Under the pieces are notes generated by a model that was given only the letters and a program-made list of their open reading frames with translations, made no database searches and was not told the origin of the DNA. A DNA stretch of 64,000 bases, taken from positions 40,014,595 through 40,078,594 of the forward strand of contig CM046451.1 in NCBI GenBank assembly GCA_025506515.1. The letters are read 5' to 3'. Source of the DNA: Flaveria trinervia (Eukaryota > Streptophyta > Magnoliopsida > Asterales > Asteraceae). Shown one piece after another: positions 44,154-56,130 of this stretch (position 1 is its first letter; every line of letters starts with the position of its first letter). The translations under genes and the position numbers were made by a program.

Positions 44154-46015
44154 ACTATTTTAAATTTCAGTCATGCGACTAGACAATACTCATACTCTAG
44201 TCGTGCGACTGGACCATAATCACACTCCAGTCGTGCTAGTGAGTCCATACTTATGCTACAGTCGTCCGACTGAGGCTTAGTCGTGCGACTGGCTCATACT
44301 CCATCATCCATTCGTACGATTGGTTCAGTCTTGTAGGCCAATCACATCGTTGTCCCATACTCATGGTCCAATCGGATGACTGACTCATACTTATGGTTCA
44401 ATCGTGCGATTGGCTCATCCTTATGATTCATTGGTACGATTGGCTCATCCTTATGAGTTTGATCTCATGCACTTTCAAACACTTAACAATTTTAACTATT
44501 GATTATAACATTATGACCTTTGATCATCTCCGACAGGATCCTTTTAATTTAAAACCAATTGGTCACATTAGACGTGACCGCTTTTAATGAGTGATTCATA
44601 GATTACCTCCAGTTGGATAGTGCGACATGTATGCTACAAACGACTAGATAATACAAAATAACTTAGAAATTTAAAAGAAAACAAGATGTATTTTTATTGT
44701 TTTGGGTTTGAGTAGAACAGCTTCAAGTTGATTTGATCATTTCTGGAGCGATTCATTATGGAATCATACAAGAATATCAGAATCGTTTGGGAACCCCCAT
44801 TAATGGACTTTGATGCTAGATTCTTGTTGTCTAAAATTCAATAGCACTTTCAAGAAATCATACTAGGGCTATAAGATGCACATAATGATTTTGATTGTCA
44901 AGAATTGCAGCCACGATGATTGTCAGTATGTTTGTGCACTTAAATCAACACACAGATTTTTTACATACATTGGTGATGACTTAGGTTTAATTATTTCAAC
45001 AAGCATTTATGGTTCCCACACTTATATGCTAATCAACATTCCTTATGAGATTTTTGAGCGGTCTACGGGTATATTTCAAGAAGAAGCTATTCTAAGAGAT
45101 TTCAAAGACATGCCAATCCTCAGGTCAGTGCCATCGCATAGTAGAGAGGCGCAAACAACAATGAATTCTAGAATATTAAGGTTAGTCTTATCCTCAGGTC
45201 AGTGCCACCACACAGCAGAGAGGCACACAACCTATCTTCTTGTTAGAGCATTTATTTTTCTTTTGAACATATCGCACCAACAACATAAGTCATTAGCTTG
45301 ATTGCCTTTAGCAGGTTTTCCATGTGCTTTGCTTTTTGTTATGGTCATCCGCACACATTTGTGGCGTTTATTTTGCTCATCACCCCTTATTGGAAGTGCA
45401 TTGATAGTGTTAAATAGGGATAAGATGAGAGCGCACAACAAGTTGAACAAGTTAGTTTGAATTTTTAATTCACCAATGAAGTCTACTCATCTATTGAACA
45501 AGTTGAACCTCTAGGTCTATTTTCTTTATGTTACCTCAGTAGTAGACTAGTTTATCTATCATTTTTCTTTATTTATGCTTAGACTTTGTAGACTTGTACA
45601 TCGAATTTTGCATTTTGAGCAAACTAGTTTTGAAGTCCGAACCACTTTGTTCCCTATGTACTCATTTTCCATAGGTTTTGAATCAAAATTACAGACCTGA
45701 TTTCACTTCTTTCAGCTGACCTACCTCTCCTCTCGTTTTTTTATGTAAAAAAACTGCAATTTAATACTAACCTACGGCCATTCTCCCCCTAAAATACTAA
45801 AACCGAAAATCTTTTTGTGTTTTTGGATTTTAATAGACAGGAAAATAAAATAAAATAAAATAAGACAAACTAGTCGGAGTAAGAATTGTCTTGAATCACA
45901 TCACTTTTCTTTTTCACGCCATTAACCTGTAAAAGATATAAAAACCTAGGTTTGTCGAATGTTTTTGTGTAGAGGTCGGGGCGTTGAAAATCAGTATTAA
46001 GTTTAACAACATCAA
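44154..46015 (-). other. Element H gap, second part
   Basis: 44165-44460 holds palindromes (CAGTCGTGCGACTGG at about 44278 and relatives). 44850-45300 contains the direct-repeat module shared with G, at 45118-45225. 45300-45990 is pyrimidine-rich and similar to 24100-24840 of G. Frames here (for example 44876-45301) are not conserved as protein between G and H. Confidence 0.65.
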
Positions 46016-46812
46016 TTAATGGTTTTCAAAATAGTCACGTATAAAGTGACATTTAATACTGATGTGTTTTGTTTTAGGATGTGGGACCAGATTTTTGGTT
46101 ACAGCAATTGCAGCAGAATTATCAACAAATATAGGGGTGTTTGAAAATTGCAAACCGTAGTTGTGCATTTGCTGTTGAATGCAAATGATTTGCGAGTAGC
46201 AACTTGCAACAGCAACGTATTCAACTTCACATTTTGACCGAGCAACTGAGGTCTGCTTCTTACACTGCCAGGTGACTAACCGTCTACCAAATAATTGACA
46301 TCCCGCAGATGCTGACTTGTAATTCTTTTTGCAACCACCATAGTCCGAGTCACTATACGTTGTAAGCCCGATGAGATAATTTACTTTTGGTTTCGCCTGA
46401 TATCTGGAGCAAAGACACGTGCTATACATGATATCAGGACGTGAGGCTGTGAGATACATGAGAGATCTGATCATTCCTCTGTACATGGTAGCATCAACCA
46501 CATAACCTTTTTCATCGTGGTTCGTGGCAAGTGGAGTTCTAGCTGCCGAAGCATTCTCCTGGTCGAATCGACTGAGCATATCTCCTACAGATGTAGGAAG
46601 ATTCCCTTTGGTGTTTGATCCACCTATAAGATGAGAAAGAACTTCATCTCCCCCATGGCACTCATCTCAAACTCTGCTTTCATTACAAATTCGAATTCTT
46701 TAAATAATTCTTTATTTTTGGAACCGAAGATTAAGTCATCCATATATATCTGTAATAGCAGTAAATCTCCATTTCTTTCTTTGATGAACAATGTACATTT
46801 AATCACTCCTCT
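46016..46812 (-). pseudogene. Element H: reverse transcriptase C-terminus and RNase H
   Basis: 46812-46624 has the RT catalytic box as LQIYMDDLIFGSKNKEL (YMDD where G has YVDD). 46579-46016 reads from SLMYLTASRPDIMYSTCL through RNase H: YSDSDYGGCKKNYKSASA, CEVEYVAVASCYSQI and IFVDNSAAIAVTKN. Compared with G, a segment of roughly 30 residues between the end of RT (NYLIG) and the first RNase H block is missing in frame. The RT N-terminus is absent, cut at the junction near 46812. Confidence 0.85.
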
Positions 46813-46920
46813 GTGTGCGTTCTCACTGATTGGATAGCCAATCAAATAGGATTCCGCACTATTTGGTTTGGTTTAACACATTAATCAGTTGGTGTTTGGT
46901 TCAAATACCAGATCCTAACA
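46813..46920 (+). repeat. Inverted LTR end (G/H family), 108 bp
   Basis: The reverse complement of the first 105 or so bases of LTR G as seen at 18092 (ending ATACCAGATCCTAACA). It is thus the U5 end of a plus-strand LTR, opposite to H. Its right border is a clean LTR end at 46920 against gypsy I; its left border is a break with the RT of H, with a few bases of microhomology. No primer site follows, so it is a 3' or solo LTR remnant. Confidence 0.75.
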
Positions 46921-48110
46921 TAGCTGTTCATCAACTTCAATATCCTCCAATGGCACCACCATATCCTCCTCGGCAAAGCACATTCTTAGGTGAGATACAT
47001 CAAATGTTAGATGAATTCCACTTAACTCACTAGGCAACTCCAACCTATAGGCCAGCTCTCCTACACGAGCAATGATTCGAAAAGGCCCTATCTATGTCGG
47101 GCTCAACTTGCCCCGCTTCCTAAACCGAATGATACCCTTCCAAGGTGATACCTTTATCATAAACCTATCACCCACCTGGAACTCAATCGGTCTACGTCAT
47201 TTATCAGCATATGACTTTTGCCTATCTTTGGCTACCTTCATAAAGGCTTTGATCTTTTCAAGATTTTCAACCGTAGCCTCGATCACCTATATACTCCCCA
47301 ACTCTTTCTGGCCAATATCACCCCAACAAACGGGTGTTCTACATCTTTTAGCGTGTAGCATCTCATAAGGGCGCATACCAAGGTTGGCATGATAACTATT
47401 GTATATGAGAACGTAGCTAACGGTAAGTGGTCATCCCAACATCCTCCAAAATCAATGACCCATGCCCGAAGCATATCTTCTAGCATCTGAATCGTCCTCT
47501 CTGACTGACCATGCTTCTGAGGATGATAAGTCATGCTAATATGTAGCCTTGTCCCTATCGCATCATGGATTTTCTTCTATAATTTAGATGTAAACCCAGT
47601 GTCATGATTAGACACAATAGACACAAGAACACGATGACAAGTCACAATCTCCTTGATGAATAGATCTGCCAACCTATCGGATGAATATGTCTCGCGAATC
47701 GGTAGGAAGTGAGCGCTCTTCATTAGACGATTAACTATCACCCATATAGCATCGTACCCTCGCGCTGTGCACGGTAGCTTCATAAGAAAGTCCACGGTGA
47801 TATGCTCCCACTTCCACTCTGGTATATCCAAATGTTGGATCTTCCCATACGGCTTGTTGTGCTCATCCTTCACTTGTAAAAAACTAAGGCACTTACTCAC
47901 ATACTCCGCTACATCGAGCTTCATACCCGACCACCAATAATCTTTCCTCATGTCTTGGTACATCTTCATAGCACCAGGATGAATAGAGTATGAAGTCTTT
48001 TGAGTTTCATCAATAATCTTCACACGTAGATCCCCAAAATATGGAATCCACATCCATCCGAATTGAGTTCTAACATCAAGAGTGTTTTCACCAAGCTCCG
48101 CGACTAGACC
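46921..48110 (-). pseudogene. Element I: Ty3/gypsy integrase
   Basis: Reads leftward. The H2C2 zinc part (GAMKMYQDMRKDYWWSGMK ... CLSFLQVKDEH, with the second Cys of the last pair lost) is followed by the core, where the first catalytic Asp is replaced (WVIVNRLMKSAHF; family VDR). The second block reads VSNHDTGFTS and the Glu block HGQSERTIQMLED is normal. The C-terminal part runs to 46921 (a VPLEDIEVDEQL-type end) and is cut by the inverted LTR. Confidence 0.85.
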
Positions 48111-49347
48111 TCTCATCCTTTTGGAGTTAAGGTGATCTTCCATCAATGCCTCATGTTGAAACTCCTTGACCTGCTTCATCACATCACAGGTCATTATTAA
48201 TTGGTAAGCCTTCACCCGAATCGGCTTTGGTCTCTCCTTTCGGCTAAAGGCATCTGCCATTACATTGGCCTTGCCAAGATGGTAATGGATATCGCAATCA
48301 TAATCCTTTATGAGCTCCAACCATCTTCTCTGCCTCACGTTCAAGTCCTTCTGCTTGAAGAAGTACTTTAAGCTCTTCTGGTCAGCGAATATGATGCACT
48401 TCGTCCAAGGTAGTGCCTCCAACTCTTTAACACGAAGACCATAGCTGCTAGCTCCAAGTCATGAGTAGGATCATTAACCTCATAACCTTTCAACTATCAG
48501 GATGCATAGGCTATAACCATTCCTCGCTACATCAAGACACATCCCAACACCGAGTAAGAAGCATGTGAATAAACCACCAAATCTTCACTTCCAATGGGTA
48601 ACAACAAGACATGAGCTTGAGTCAACCTCACCTTTAACTCCTCAAACGCCTTCTCTTAAGCTTGACCCCATACAAACTTTACATCCTTACAGGTTAACTT
48701 AGTAAACAGAGAAACTATCTTAGAGAAGTCTTGAATGAATCTTCTAAAATAGCCCGCCAAACCCAAGAAACTTCGAATCTCAAATGGCCTCTTTGGTGGG
48801 TTCCATTGCATCACCGCCTCCACCTTTGCCGTGTCCACCATAATCCCCTCCGGATTCACCACGTGACCCAAAAACTGAACCTCACGTAGCCAGAATACGC
48901 ACTTGGAGAACTAGGCATACAACTTCTCCCTTCTCAACATCTCTAACACCTCTCGAATATGACCGGCATGCTCCTCCTCACTCTTGGAAAAAATCAAGAT
49001 ATCATCGATAAACACAATCACTGATTTATCCAACATCGGCTGACGCACTAGATTCGTCAAGTCCATAAAAGCAGCTGGCATGTTGGTCAATCCAAAAGAC
49101 ATAACAAGAAACCCGTAATGTCTATAGCATGTGGGAAAAGCTATTTAGAAATATCCTGCTCCTTTACCTTCAACTGATGGTAAGCAGATCAAAGTTCTAT
49201 CCTCGAGAACCAACTGACACCTTGGAGCTGATCAAATAGATCATCAAGTCGCGGTAAGGGGTACCGATTCTTCACTATCAACTTGTTCAACTCATGGTAG
49301 TCTATACACATCCTCATGCTACCATATTTCTTCTTCACAAATAAGAC
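48111..49347 (-). pseudogene. Element I: Ty3/gypsy RT (C-terminal part) and RNase H
   Basis: Begins at the insertion site of J with LFVKKKYGSMRMCIDY, continues through NRYPLPRLDDLFDQLQG and the catalytic box VIVFIDDILIFSKSEEE (48911-49102), then LGHVVNPEGIMVD and the connection. In RNase H the first Asp block reads YSHASYSVLGC (Asp to His), with HDLELAAMVFVLKSWRHYL normal. The upstream RT, protease and gag must lie beyond J, right of the window. It is close in sequence to the RT of J. Confidence 0.85.
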
Positions 49348-49892
49348 TGTAACACCCAGTTATTCTACTAAAGTAAATAAAAGAAGGAAACATCAATTAA
49401 CCCATGATGAGGGGTAAAAATGTACAAAGGAAGATACAACCAAAGTTGCACTAGGTGAGTTTCTAGACCCGGTTTTACTTGTTTTAAACTTTTTGGGGTT
49501 GAAAAAGTATTTAAACAATTTGACAATGTTTAAGTATGTATACCCATATATATTATTCAAGTTTGATGATGATTCCTACTTGCTTATTGGTTGTTCATGT
49601 TCAGAATAGCCTTGGTAAGCTTAGAACAAATAGGCTTGATGTTTGGGTTTGAAAATATCCTAGAAACATTTTGAGAAGAAGGTTCATGCGCATAAATAAG
49701 GCTCATGTGCCTGGAAATGCTTTAGAAATGTTTTAAGTGTAACTCATGCGCTTGAACAGTGGTTCATACGCCTAGAGTTTGTAATCGTACGACTAAGTGT
49801 CAGGCCATGCTCCCCGATAGTGTTCATGCATCCGGATGGCCATGCGCCTAAGTGTTCATGCGTCTGAATGGCCATGTGCCCAAGTGTCCATG
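49348..49892 (+). repeat. Element J 5' LTR, left piece
   Basis: Starts TGTAACACCC inside the RT of I (the five bases before it are AAGAC). It is interrupted at 49892 by K and continues at 60283; whole length about 1.68 kb. Repeated TTCATGCGCCTGAA-like units begin at about 49685, with one TAATCGTACGACTA at 49782-49795. Confidence 0.85.
49888..49892. other. Left target-site duplication of K (CCATG)
   Basis: CCATG, repeated exactly at 60278-60282. Confidence 0.95.
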
Positions 49893-52456
49893 TGTCACAC
49901 CCCCGCTAAGAGCGGAAACACGGGGATGTAACGAGACGGGAATCGTCATAACACATGGTAAGCGATAGAGATGCAATAATAATAATGATGACAAGCGTGT
50001 CATGACAACACCCGACAACAAGGAGACTTGTGTCATGCTTAGTCAGTATTCACGACAACATAGCCATAAGCATAAATATGATATAAGATAAACATAGATA
50101 ATAACATTGTATGCAATTCCCACAACTCGGGAACATGTTACAATGTGTAATGTTGTTTGAAACAGATAAAACAATTGTTTTCAGAATGACAAGTTTAGCC
50201 CGGAAATGCATCCTAGGGTCTCAACTAAGGCAGCACACCTAGAACCTCAGCTAGCATGATCACCTGAAAAGATATGCTCAAAGTGGTCAACAAAATTGTT
50301 GGTGAGCTCGCAAGTTTAAAAGTTAATAAGTAATGATGCTGTATAAAGTTGTTGAAGAATACCGTGCATACAGTTATAAGCAAGCAAAATCACATGACAA
50401 GAGCTTTACAACCAAACTTAACGACGTACACAAAGAATCTTGTCGGAATATATTCACCCAAGGCCTGTTCCTGGCTTTTGTTGGTACTAACTAGTATACC
50501 AACACGAGGGTGGGGGTGTCAACCCAGTAGTACTACCAAGACCTATCCGTCTGTTCCCACACTGAACTAAATGGTTGTAAGAAAGAACCACAAAGCAGAC
50601 TCAAGCATGTATTAGATAAGTACCCACAAAACAGTAGCACGTTGATTCCAAGTATGTGAATTGTATGTATGTTATACAACATAGAAAATGGGCGAGCAAA
50701 CTTTTCCCCCATGTTTGTAAATGTTTGTAAAGTAGTATAAGCATAAAAAGGGGCCACGAAACTCACATGTTAAGTGGTAAGTATGAATGATCAAGACTCT
50801 CAACAGTTGAATGCAATGAACAGTCAAACACCTATTGACAGTTATTGTTAAGCATTAATGACGTGTATAAAGCGTATAGTAATGTTTGGTCGGTTCGGGC
50901 TGTATCGGTTCGGTCGTGGGTAGCACACACACAAGCGGACACACGTATCAGATCTTATGTAGATCCAAGTACTAAGAGTAGTCGTCATTGCTTATGACAT
51001 CCGTGTAAAGATCTCATTGTTATGAAAGATAGCACTTGTTAAGTATTTGAAGTTCCAAATGGGTTGTCGATACTTGTAAAATGTTAGGTTGATTTCAATT
51101 GAAATAGTATGTGCATGTTGATAGCGTTGACTTTAATCTTTGTGGTCAAGCAATGACACTTTTACTGATGTTACCTTATCATCATCAGACGTTCAAGAGG
51201 AAATTCACACTCAACATCATCAGTCACACAACAGGACCAGACGCTCGACTCAACGCTCCATTCGTATGAATCAACCTTCAATCGTACAAATCAGCTTCAT
51301 TGGCGTGATTGAACCTTCAGTCGTATGACTGGCATTCAGTCGTATCACACAACACTAATCACATGACTTAACCTCCATACGCACGAATCAACATTCATTC
51401 GTACGAATCAGCTTCATTCGTACCACTGAACCTTCATTCGTACGATTGGCCTTCAGTCGTGCGATACACGCACAGTCGCATGCATTCATTCACCCGCATT
51501 GACTCAATCGCACACACAATCATCCGCATTGACTCAATCGCACACACATTCATTCGATCGCACAACTCAGTCGTATGACATCGCTAGTCGCATGATTCAG
51601 TCCCCCGAAAGACACAGTCGCATGACTCAATCGCACGACTCACCCAGTCGCACGGCTCAGTCGCATGACAGACCAAGTCGCCTGAACTGCAGGTTCGCGA
51701 CTGCTGAAGTGTAGAGAAGCCTTCGGCTGCCCCAAGCACGGGTTTTACACAACAAGGACTTCCAGAATCACACAACAAACACACACGAACAACAAGCACA
51801 CGCAGAAAGTCATCACACGCACCCACACGACCTCTTGTGTTGAGTTGATCCGAACACCCGAAACCCTAGAAATGGACAGTAGTAAAACGAGCAAGAAATG
51901 GACAACCAAGGTCGTCCACCTACAAGGATGGAGTAGACTAAGTTGTAGGTGATGTCTAGACGACGAAAACATGACCAAACGGGCGTTTTTGGTGCTAAGA
52001 GGAAGATGTGAAGTGGGAAGAAGATGATGAAGAAGAAATGGGGAGAGAATGAAGAAAATGGCTGGAATGGGGTTTTTATACCCATCCCAGGTTTGCAAAA
52101 TGTCAATTTTAGTCCCTGCACTTAGCCCCCGAGTTTCCAAGTTTGCTTCAGTTGAAAACGACTTTAAACTGTCCGTTATATTAAGGTTAAAAGCATGTTT
52201 AATGGTAATTGATAGCTTAAAATGGTTTTATTAATGACAATGGTTATAATTAAAAATGATATATTTGGTGGTAATGGTGATAAAATTTATAAAAGGTTTA
52301 TGCTTAGCACACGTTCACGGAGGAAGTACAGGCACAAGGGTAACAAAGCAGACATGATTCCTCAAAGCAGGAGTTCGTGAAGAAGAGGAAGACTAACTAA
52401 AATAGTTCTATGGTTAATTATGTCGTTCGACGGACCTTAAGGTGACGGATGTCACA
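49893..52456 (-). repeat. Element K 3' LTR (2564 bp)
   Basis: From TGTCACACCCCCGC to CGGATGTCACA on the plus strand. Minus-strand TATA box TATAAAAACC at 52071-52080, about 380 bases from the U3 end. A palindrome cluster lies at 51240-51700. Confidence 0.95.
51240..51700. repeat. CATTCGTACGAATG / CAGTCGTACGACTG cluster in LTR K (left copy)
   Basis: Units such as CATTCGTACGAATC (51396) and CATTCGTACGATTGG (51432), then CAGTCGCATGACT-type units to 51690. In the orientation of K this lies downstream of the TATA box, so it would be transcribed. Confidence 0.85.
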
Positions 52457-52480
52457 GTATCCCTCAGTTGAGAGAATTTC
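52457..52480 (-). promoter_or_regulatory. Element K polypurine tract region
   Basis: Minus strand ACTGAGGGATAC directly before the LTR. It is short and not a perfect purine run. Confidence 0.6.
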
Positions 52481-52499
52481 ATCCCGAAATTCAGCTAGA

Positions 52500-53960
52500 G
52501 TTAGGTCCAAGAGTATCATCCACGAATAGGTGTGGGTATTTGAGTTACATTTGATCTTCCCGTTCCCATGTAAATTCTGGTCCTCGCTTTGAATTCCACC
52601 TTACACGAACAATTGGTATTCTACTGCGCTTCAACTGTTTGACCTTACGATCCATGATCTCAACGGGTTCCTTAATAAAATGAAGTTTTTCGTCGATTTT
52701 GATATCTCAATGGGTACGTGAAGTAATTCATCAGCCAAACACTTCTTGAGGTTCGACACATGGAAAGTATCATGCACACCATTGAGTTCTTGTGGTAACC
52801 TTAATCGGTAAGCCACTGGACCAATTCTTTCTATAATCTCGAATGGTCCAACGTATCTTGGGGCTAACTTCCCTTTCTTTCCAAACCGAACAACTCCTTT
52901 CCAAGGAGAGACTTTGAGTAACACTTGGTCCGCAACGTTGAATTCTAGAGGCTTCCGACGATTGTCGGCATAGCTCTTTTGGCGAACTCTAGCAGCTTTC
53001 AGTCTATCTTTGATTTGGAAGATCTTGTTGGTTGTTTCTTGAATGATCACTGGGCCTTAACTGACTTTCACCAATCTTGGCCAAACAACCGGGTGATCTA
53101 CACTTCCTTCCGTACAACGCTTCGAACGGAGCACACCCAATGCTGGTGTGGTAGCTGTTATTGTAAGAGACCTCAATCAAAGGCAAATGAGTATCCCAAC
53201 TACCCCCAAATTCGATTACACGCTCTCAGCATGTCTTCCAGTGTTGTATGGTTCGTTCACTTTGGCCATCTATTTGAGGGTGATAGGCAGTACTCATGTC
53301 TAATTGAGTGCCCATCGCTTTCTATAGTGTCTGCCAAAATAGTGAAGTGAATCGGCGTCACGGTCGATATGATTGACACCGGCACTCCGTGTCTTGTCAC
53401 GACCTCTTTTATGTACAATCTCGCCAACTTGTCAATTTTGTAGTCTTCTCGGATTGGCAAGAAGTGTGCTAATTTCGTCATTCGATCCACTACGACCATA
53501 TCGAGTCATGCCCGTTGCTCGCTCGAGGGAGTTTCGTAATGAAATCCATGGCTATGTTCTCCCTTTCCAGGGGAATCTCAGGTTGCTGTAACAATCTCGA
53601 TGGTTTCTGATGTTCAGCTTTAACTTTCGAGCATGTCAAGCATCTGCTGACGTACATGGCAATGTCTTTCTTCATGCCTGACCACCAGTTCAGATCTTTG
53701 AGATCGTGGTACATCTTGTCTGCGCCAGGATGAATAGAATATCACGTCTTGTGAGCTTCATCCATGACCAAGGTACGTACACCTCCCCACATGGGTACCC
53801 ATATACAGTCCACGAAGTACTGTACACCGTCTTCCTTGCACATCAGTTGTTTATCCAACCCTCGGAATTCTTCTCCAGCAAGGTTTTCTCTTTTCAACAC
53901 CTCACTTTGTGCAATTTGGATCTGAGCTTTCAAATTTGTTTGAATGGTCAATACCAAAGC
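52500..53960 (-). pseudogene. Element K: integrase
   Basis: The H2C2 zinc part (53714-53490: CLTCSKVKAEH) is followed by the core: VVVDRMTKLAHFLPI (first Asp kept), then a shift near 53370 that removes the second Asp block from the frame. SYNNSYHTSIGCAPFEALYG follows at 53168-53109, and the C-terminal domain 53050-52631 (RKPLEFNVADQVLLKVSPWK, FGKKGKLAPRYVGPFEI, FHVSNLKKCLADE) has another shift near 52680. The end lies near 52512 (a WEREDQM block). A stop at 53490 also interrupts it. Confidence 0.85.
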
Positions 53961-55416
53961 TCAAGCACGTAGTGGTTTCACACGTTCTTTGCGGCTTAGA
54001 GCATCAGCCACCACATTAGCTTTCCCCGGATGATACCGGATTTCACAATCGTAGTCGCTAAGAAGCTCTACCCAGCGTCGCTGTCGCATATTGAGTTCCT
54101 TCTGGTCCAGGATATGTTGAAGGCATTTATGATCTGTGTAGATGATGCATTTGGTTCCATACAGGTAATGCGTCCATATTTTGAGTGCGAATACTATAGC
54201 GCCCAACTGAAGATCATGAGTTGTGTAGTTCTTCTCGTGCACCTTAAGTTGTCGCGAAGCATTGGCAATCACCTTATCTTTCTGCATTAGTACACATCCT
54301 AACCCTTGATGCGAAGCATCACAGTATACCACAAAGTCATCAGTTCTGTCTAGGAGGGACAATATCGGTGCATTACAAAGCTTATCTTTCGGCGTTTGCA
54401 ATGCTTGTTCTGTGCATGTCCCCAATCAAACTTCTTGTCCTTCTGGGTCAGCAGTGTTAACAGTTGAACGATCTTTGACTAGTTCACAATGAAACAACGA
54501 TAGTATCTGGCCAATCCTAAGAATTGCCAAATCTCTGATGGTGTCTGGGGTGTATCCCATTTCTTTACCGTTTCGATCTTGTCGGGATCTACATGAATCC
54601 CATCCTTGTTAACCACATGACCCAAAAACTTCACCTCTCGTAGCCAGAATTCACACTTCGAGTACTTGGCGAAAAGTTTCTCTTCCCTTAGCCGTTCCAG
54701 TATTGCCCGGTGGTGTTCTTCATGATCCTCTTTCGATCGAGAGTAGATAAGTATGTCGTCTATGAATACGATCACAAATTATCCAAGTAAGGTTTGCACA
54801 CCCGATTCATTAGGTTCATCAACACAGCTGGTGCGTTAGTCAATCCAGACGGCATGACCAGGAACTCATAGTGCCCATAACGAGTTCTAAATGTTGTCTT
54901 CGGTACGTCCTCTTCGAAAACCCTTTGGTGATGATATCCAGATCGAAGGTCGATCTTGGAAAAATATGAAGCTCCTTGTAACTGATCAAACAGGTCGTCG
55001 ATCCTCGGGAGAGGATACCGATTCTTCATAGTTAATTTGTTCAATTCGCGGTAGTCGATCCACATACGAGACGACCCATCTTTCTTCTTGACAAATAACA
55101 CCGGTGCTCCCCAAGGCGAGTGACTCGGCCGAATAAAACCCTTCTCTAGTAGTTCCTGTAACTGGCTAGATAACTCTTGCATTTCAGATGGTGCCAACCG
55201 ATACGGTGTCTTTGCTATCGGTGTAGCTCCAGGAATCAACACAATACGAAATTCCACCTGCCATGGAGGAGGCAAACCAGGCAAGTCATCAGGAAATACA
55301 TCTGAGTAATCCCGTACCATAGGGATATCTACCAATTTCTGCTCCTCTTCCTTTTTTTCTACGACATGATCCAGTAAAGCGTAACACTGTTTTCGTAAAC
55401 TCCGGCGTGCTTTCAT
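53961..55416 (-). pseudogene. Element K: reverse transcriptase and RNase H
   Basis: RT 55416-54772 contains PYRLAPSEMQELSSQLQELL, RPSHSPWGAPVLFVKKKDGS and NRYPLPRIDDLFDQLQGAS. A one-base shift near 54775 precedes the catalytic box VFIDDILIYSRSKED. RNase H 54425-53961 starts FVVYCDASHQGLGCVLMQ. The block that normally has the catalytic Glu reads HDLQLGAIVFALKIW (Glu to Gln), while YTDHKCLQHIL and VVADALSRKE keep their Asp residues. RT would be formally complete but for the shift. Confidence 0.85.
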
Positions 55417-55490
55417 GCAGGAAATAAGTTTTAAGTTTCTCCCCGTCTTTCTCCTTCAATTCTGAGTACCTCCCCATCTGGCATGGGGAT

Positions 55491-56130
55491 TCATACTACT
55501 TTGTCCCGACAGACAATCTCAGCTCCGTGTTTCAACAACCAATCCATTCCCACAATCACGTCGAAACTTCCTAACTCAATGGGTATCAAGTCTATATCGA
55601 AGGCATGGTCCTCCAATATCAATGAGCACTTTCTAATAATCTCGTTGGCCTGAACAACGCTACCATTGGCCATTTCTACAGAGTAGCTAGTTTGTAGCCT
55701 ACTAGGACTCAAATCAAGCAATTGCGCAAACTCATAAGATATAAAGCTATTGCCTGCCCCAGTATCGAACAATATAGATGCAAAGTGATTATTGAGTAAG
55801 TGCGTACCCGTGACAACATTTGGGTCCTGACGGGCATCATTGGCTCCAATGACAAAAGCGCGTCCCCGAGCCGTATTCCCTTGATTTCCCGGGCCTTGAT
55901 TTCTAGCTATGGCCATCGTCAGATGCTGGTTGTTCCCTTGTTGGCCTGGTGCCCGATTCAATTTGGGGAACATGTTTCTGTAGTGATCTGGGCTTCCACA
56001 CTCATAACAGCCCTTGGCGTTCCCAGCGGGGTTAACCGCGTTGACTGCTGCAACCATATTCGGTGCTGTTCTGCAGTCTCTTGCTAAATGCACCGACCTC
56101 TACAGTTAGCGCACACCCGGCACAACATAG
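55491..56130 (-). pseudogene. Element K: zinc knuckles and protease
   Basis: Two knuckles: the first (about 56125-56075) is split by a frameshift, and the second reads CYECGSPDHYRNMF, with the last Cys lost. After a Gly/Asn/Gln-rich linker the protease reads HFASILFDTGAGNSFISYEF (catalytic Asp present; DTG) and the flap and end blocks VANGSVVQ-like and FDVIVGMDWLLKHGAEIVC. The protease fold looks complete. Confidence 0.85.

Larger units (their letters stand above)
38613..46812 (-). mobile_element. Element H: truncated Sirevirus-like copia element, relative of G
   Basis: On the minus strand: 3' LTR 38613-39288, polypurine tract, envelope-like ORF with candidate intron, pol-envelope gap (with a solo LTR inserted), RNase H and RT. 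Integrase, protease, gag, leader and 5' LTR are missing, and the sequence breaks near 46812. Its left border is clean (candidate TSD AGAAA, 38608-38612). Confidence 0.85.

Noticed and set aside
44876..45301. 141-codon plus-strand frame in the gap of H, with a shorter counterpart at 23840-24124 in G
   Set aside because: It overlaps the conserved direct-repeat module, but the two frames differ in phase and length and most differences change the residue. The conservation is at DNA level, and the elements read on the other strand.
51499..51714. His/Ser/Thr-rich plus-strand frame (also at 59330-59686)
   Set aside because: Produced by the palindrome cluster in LTR K. The frame length differs between the two LTR copies, and the sense strand of K is minus.
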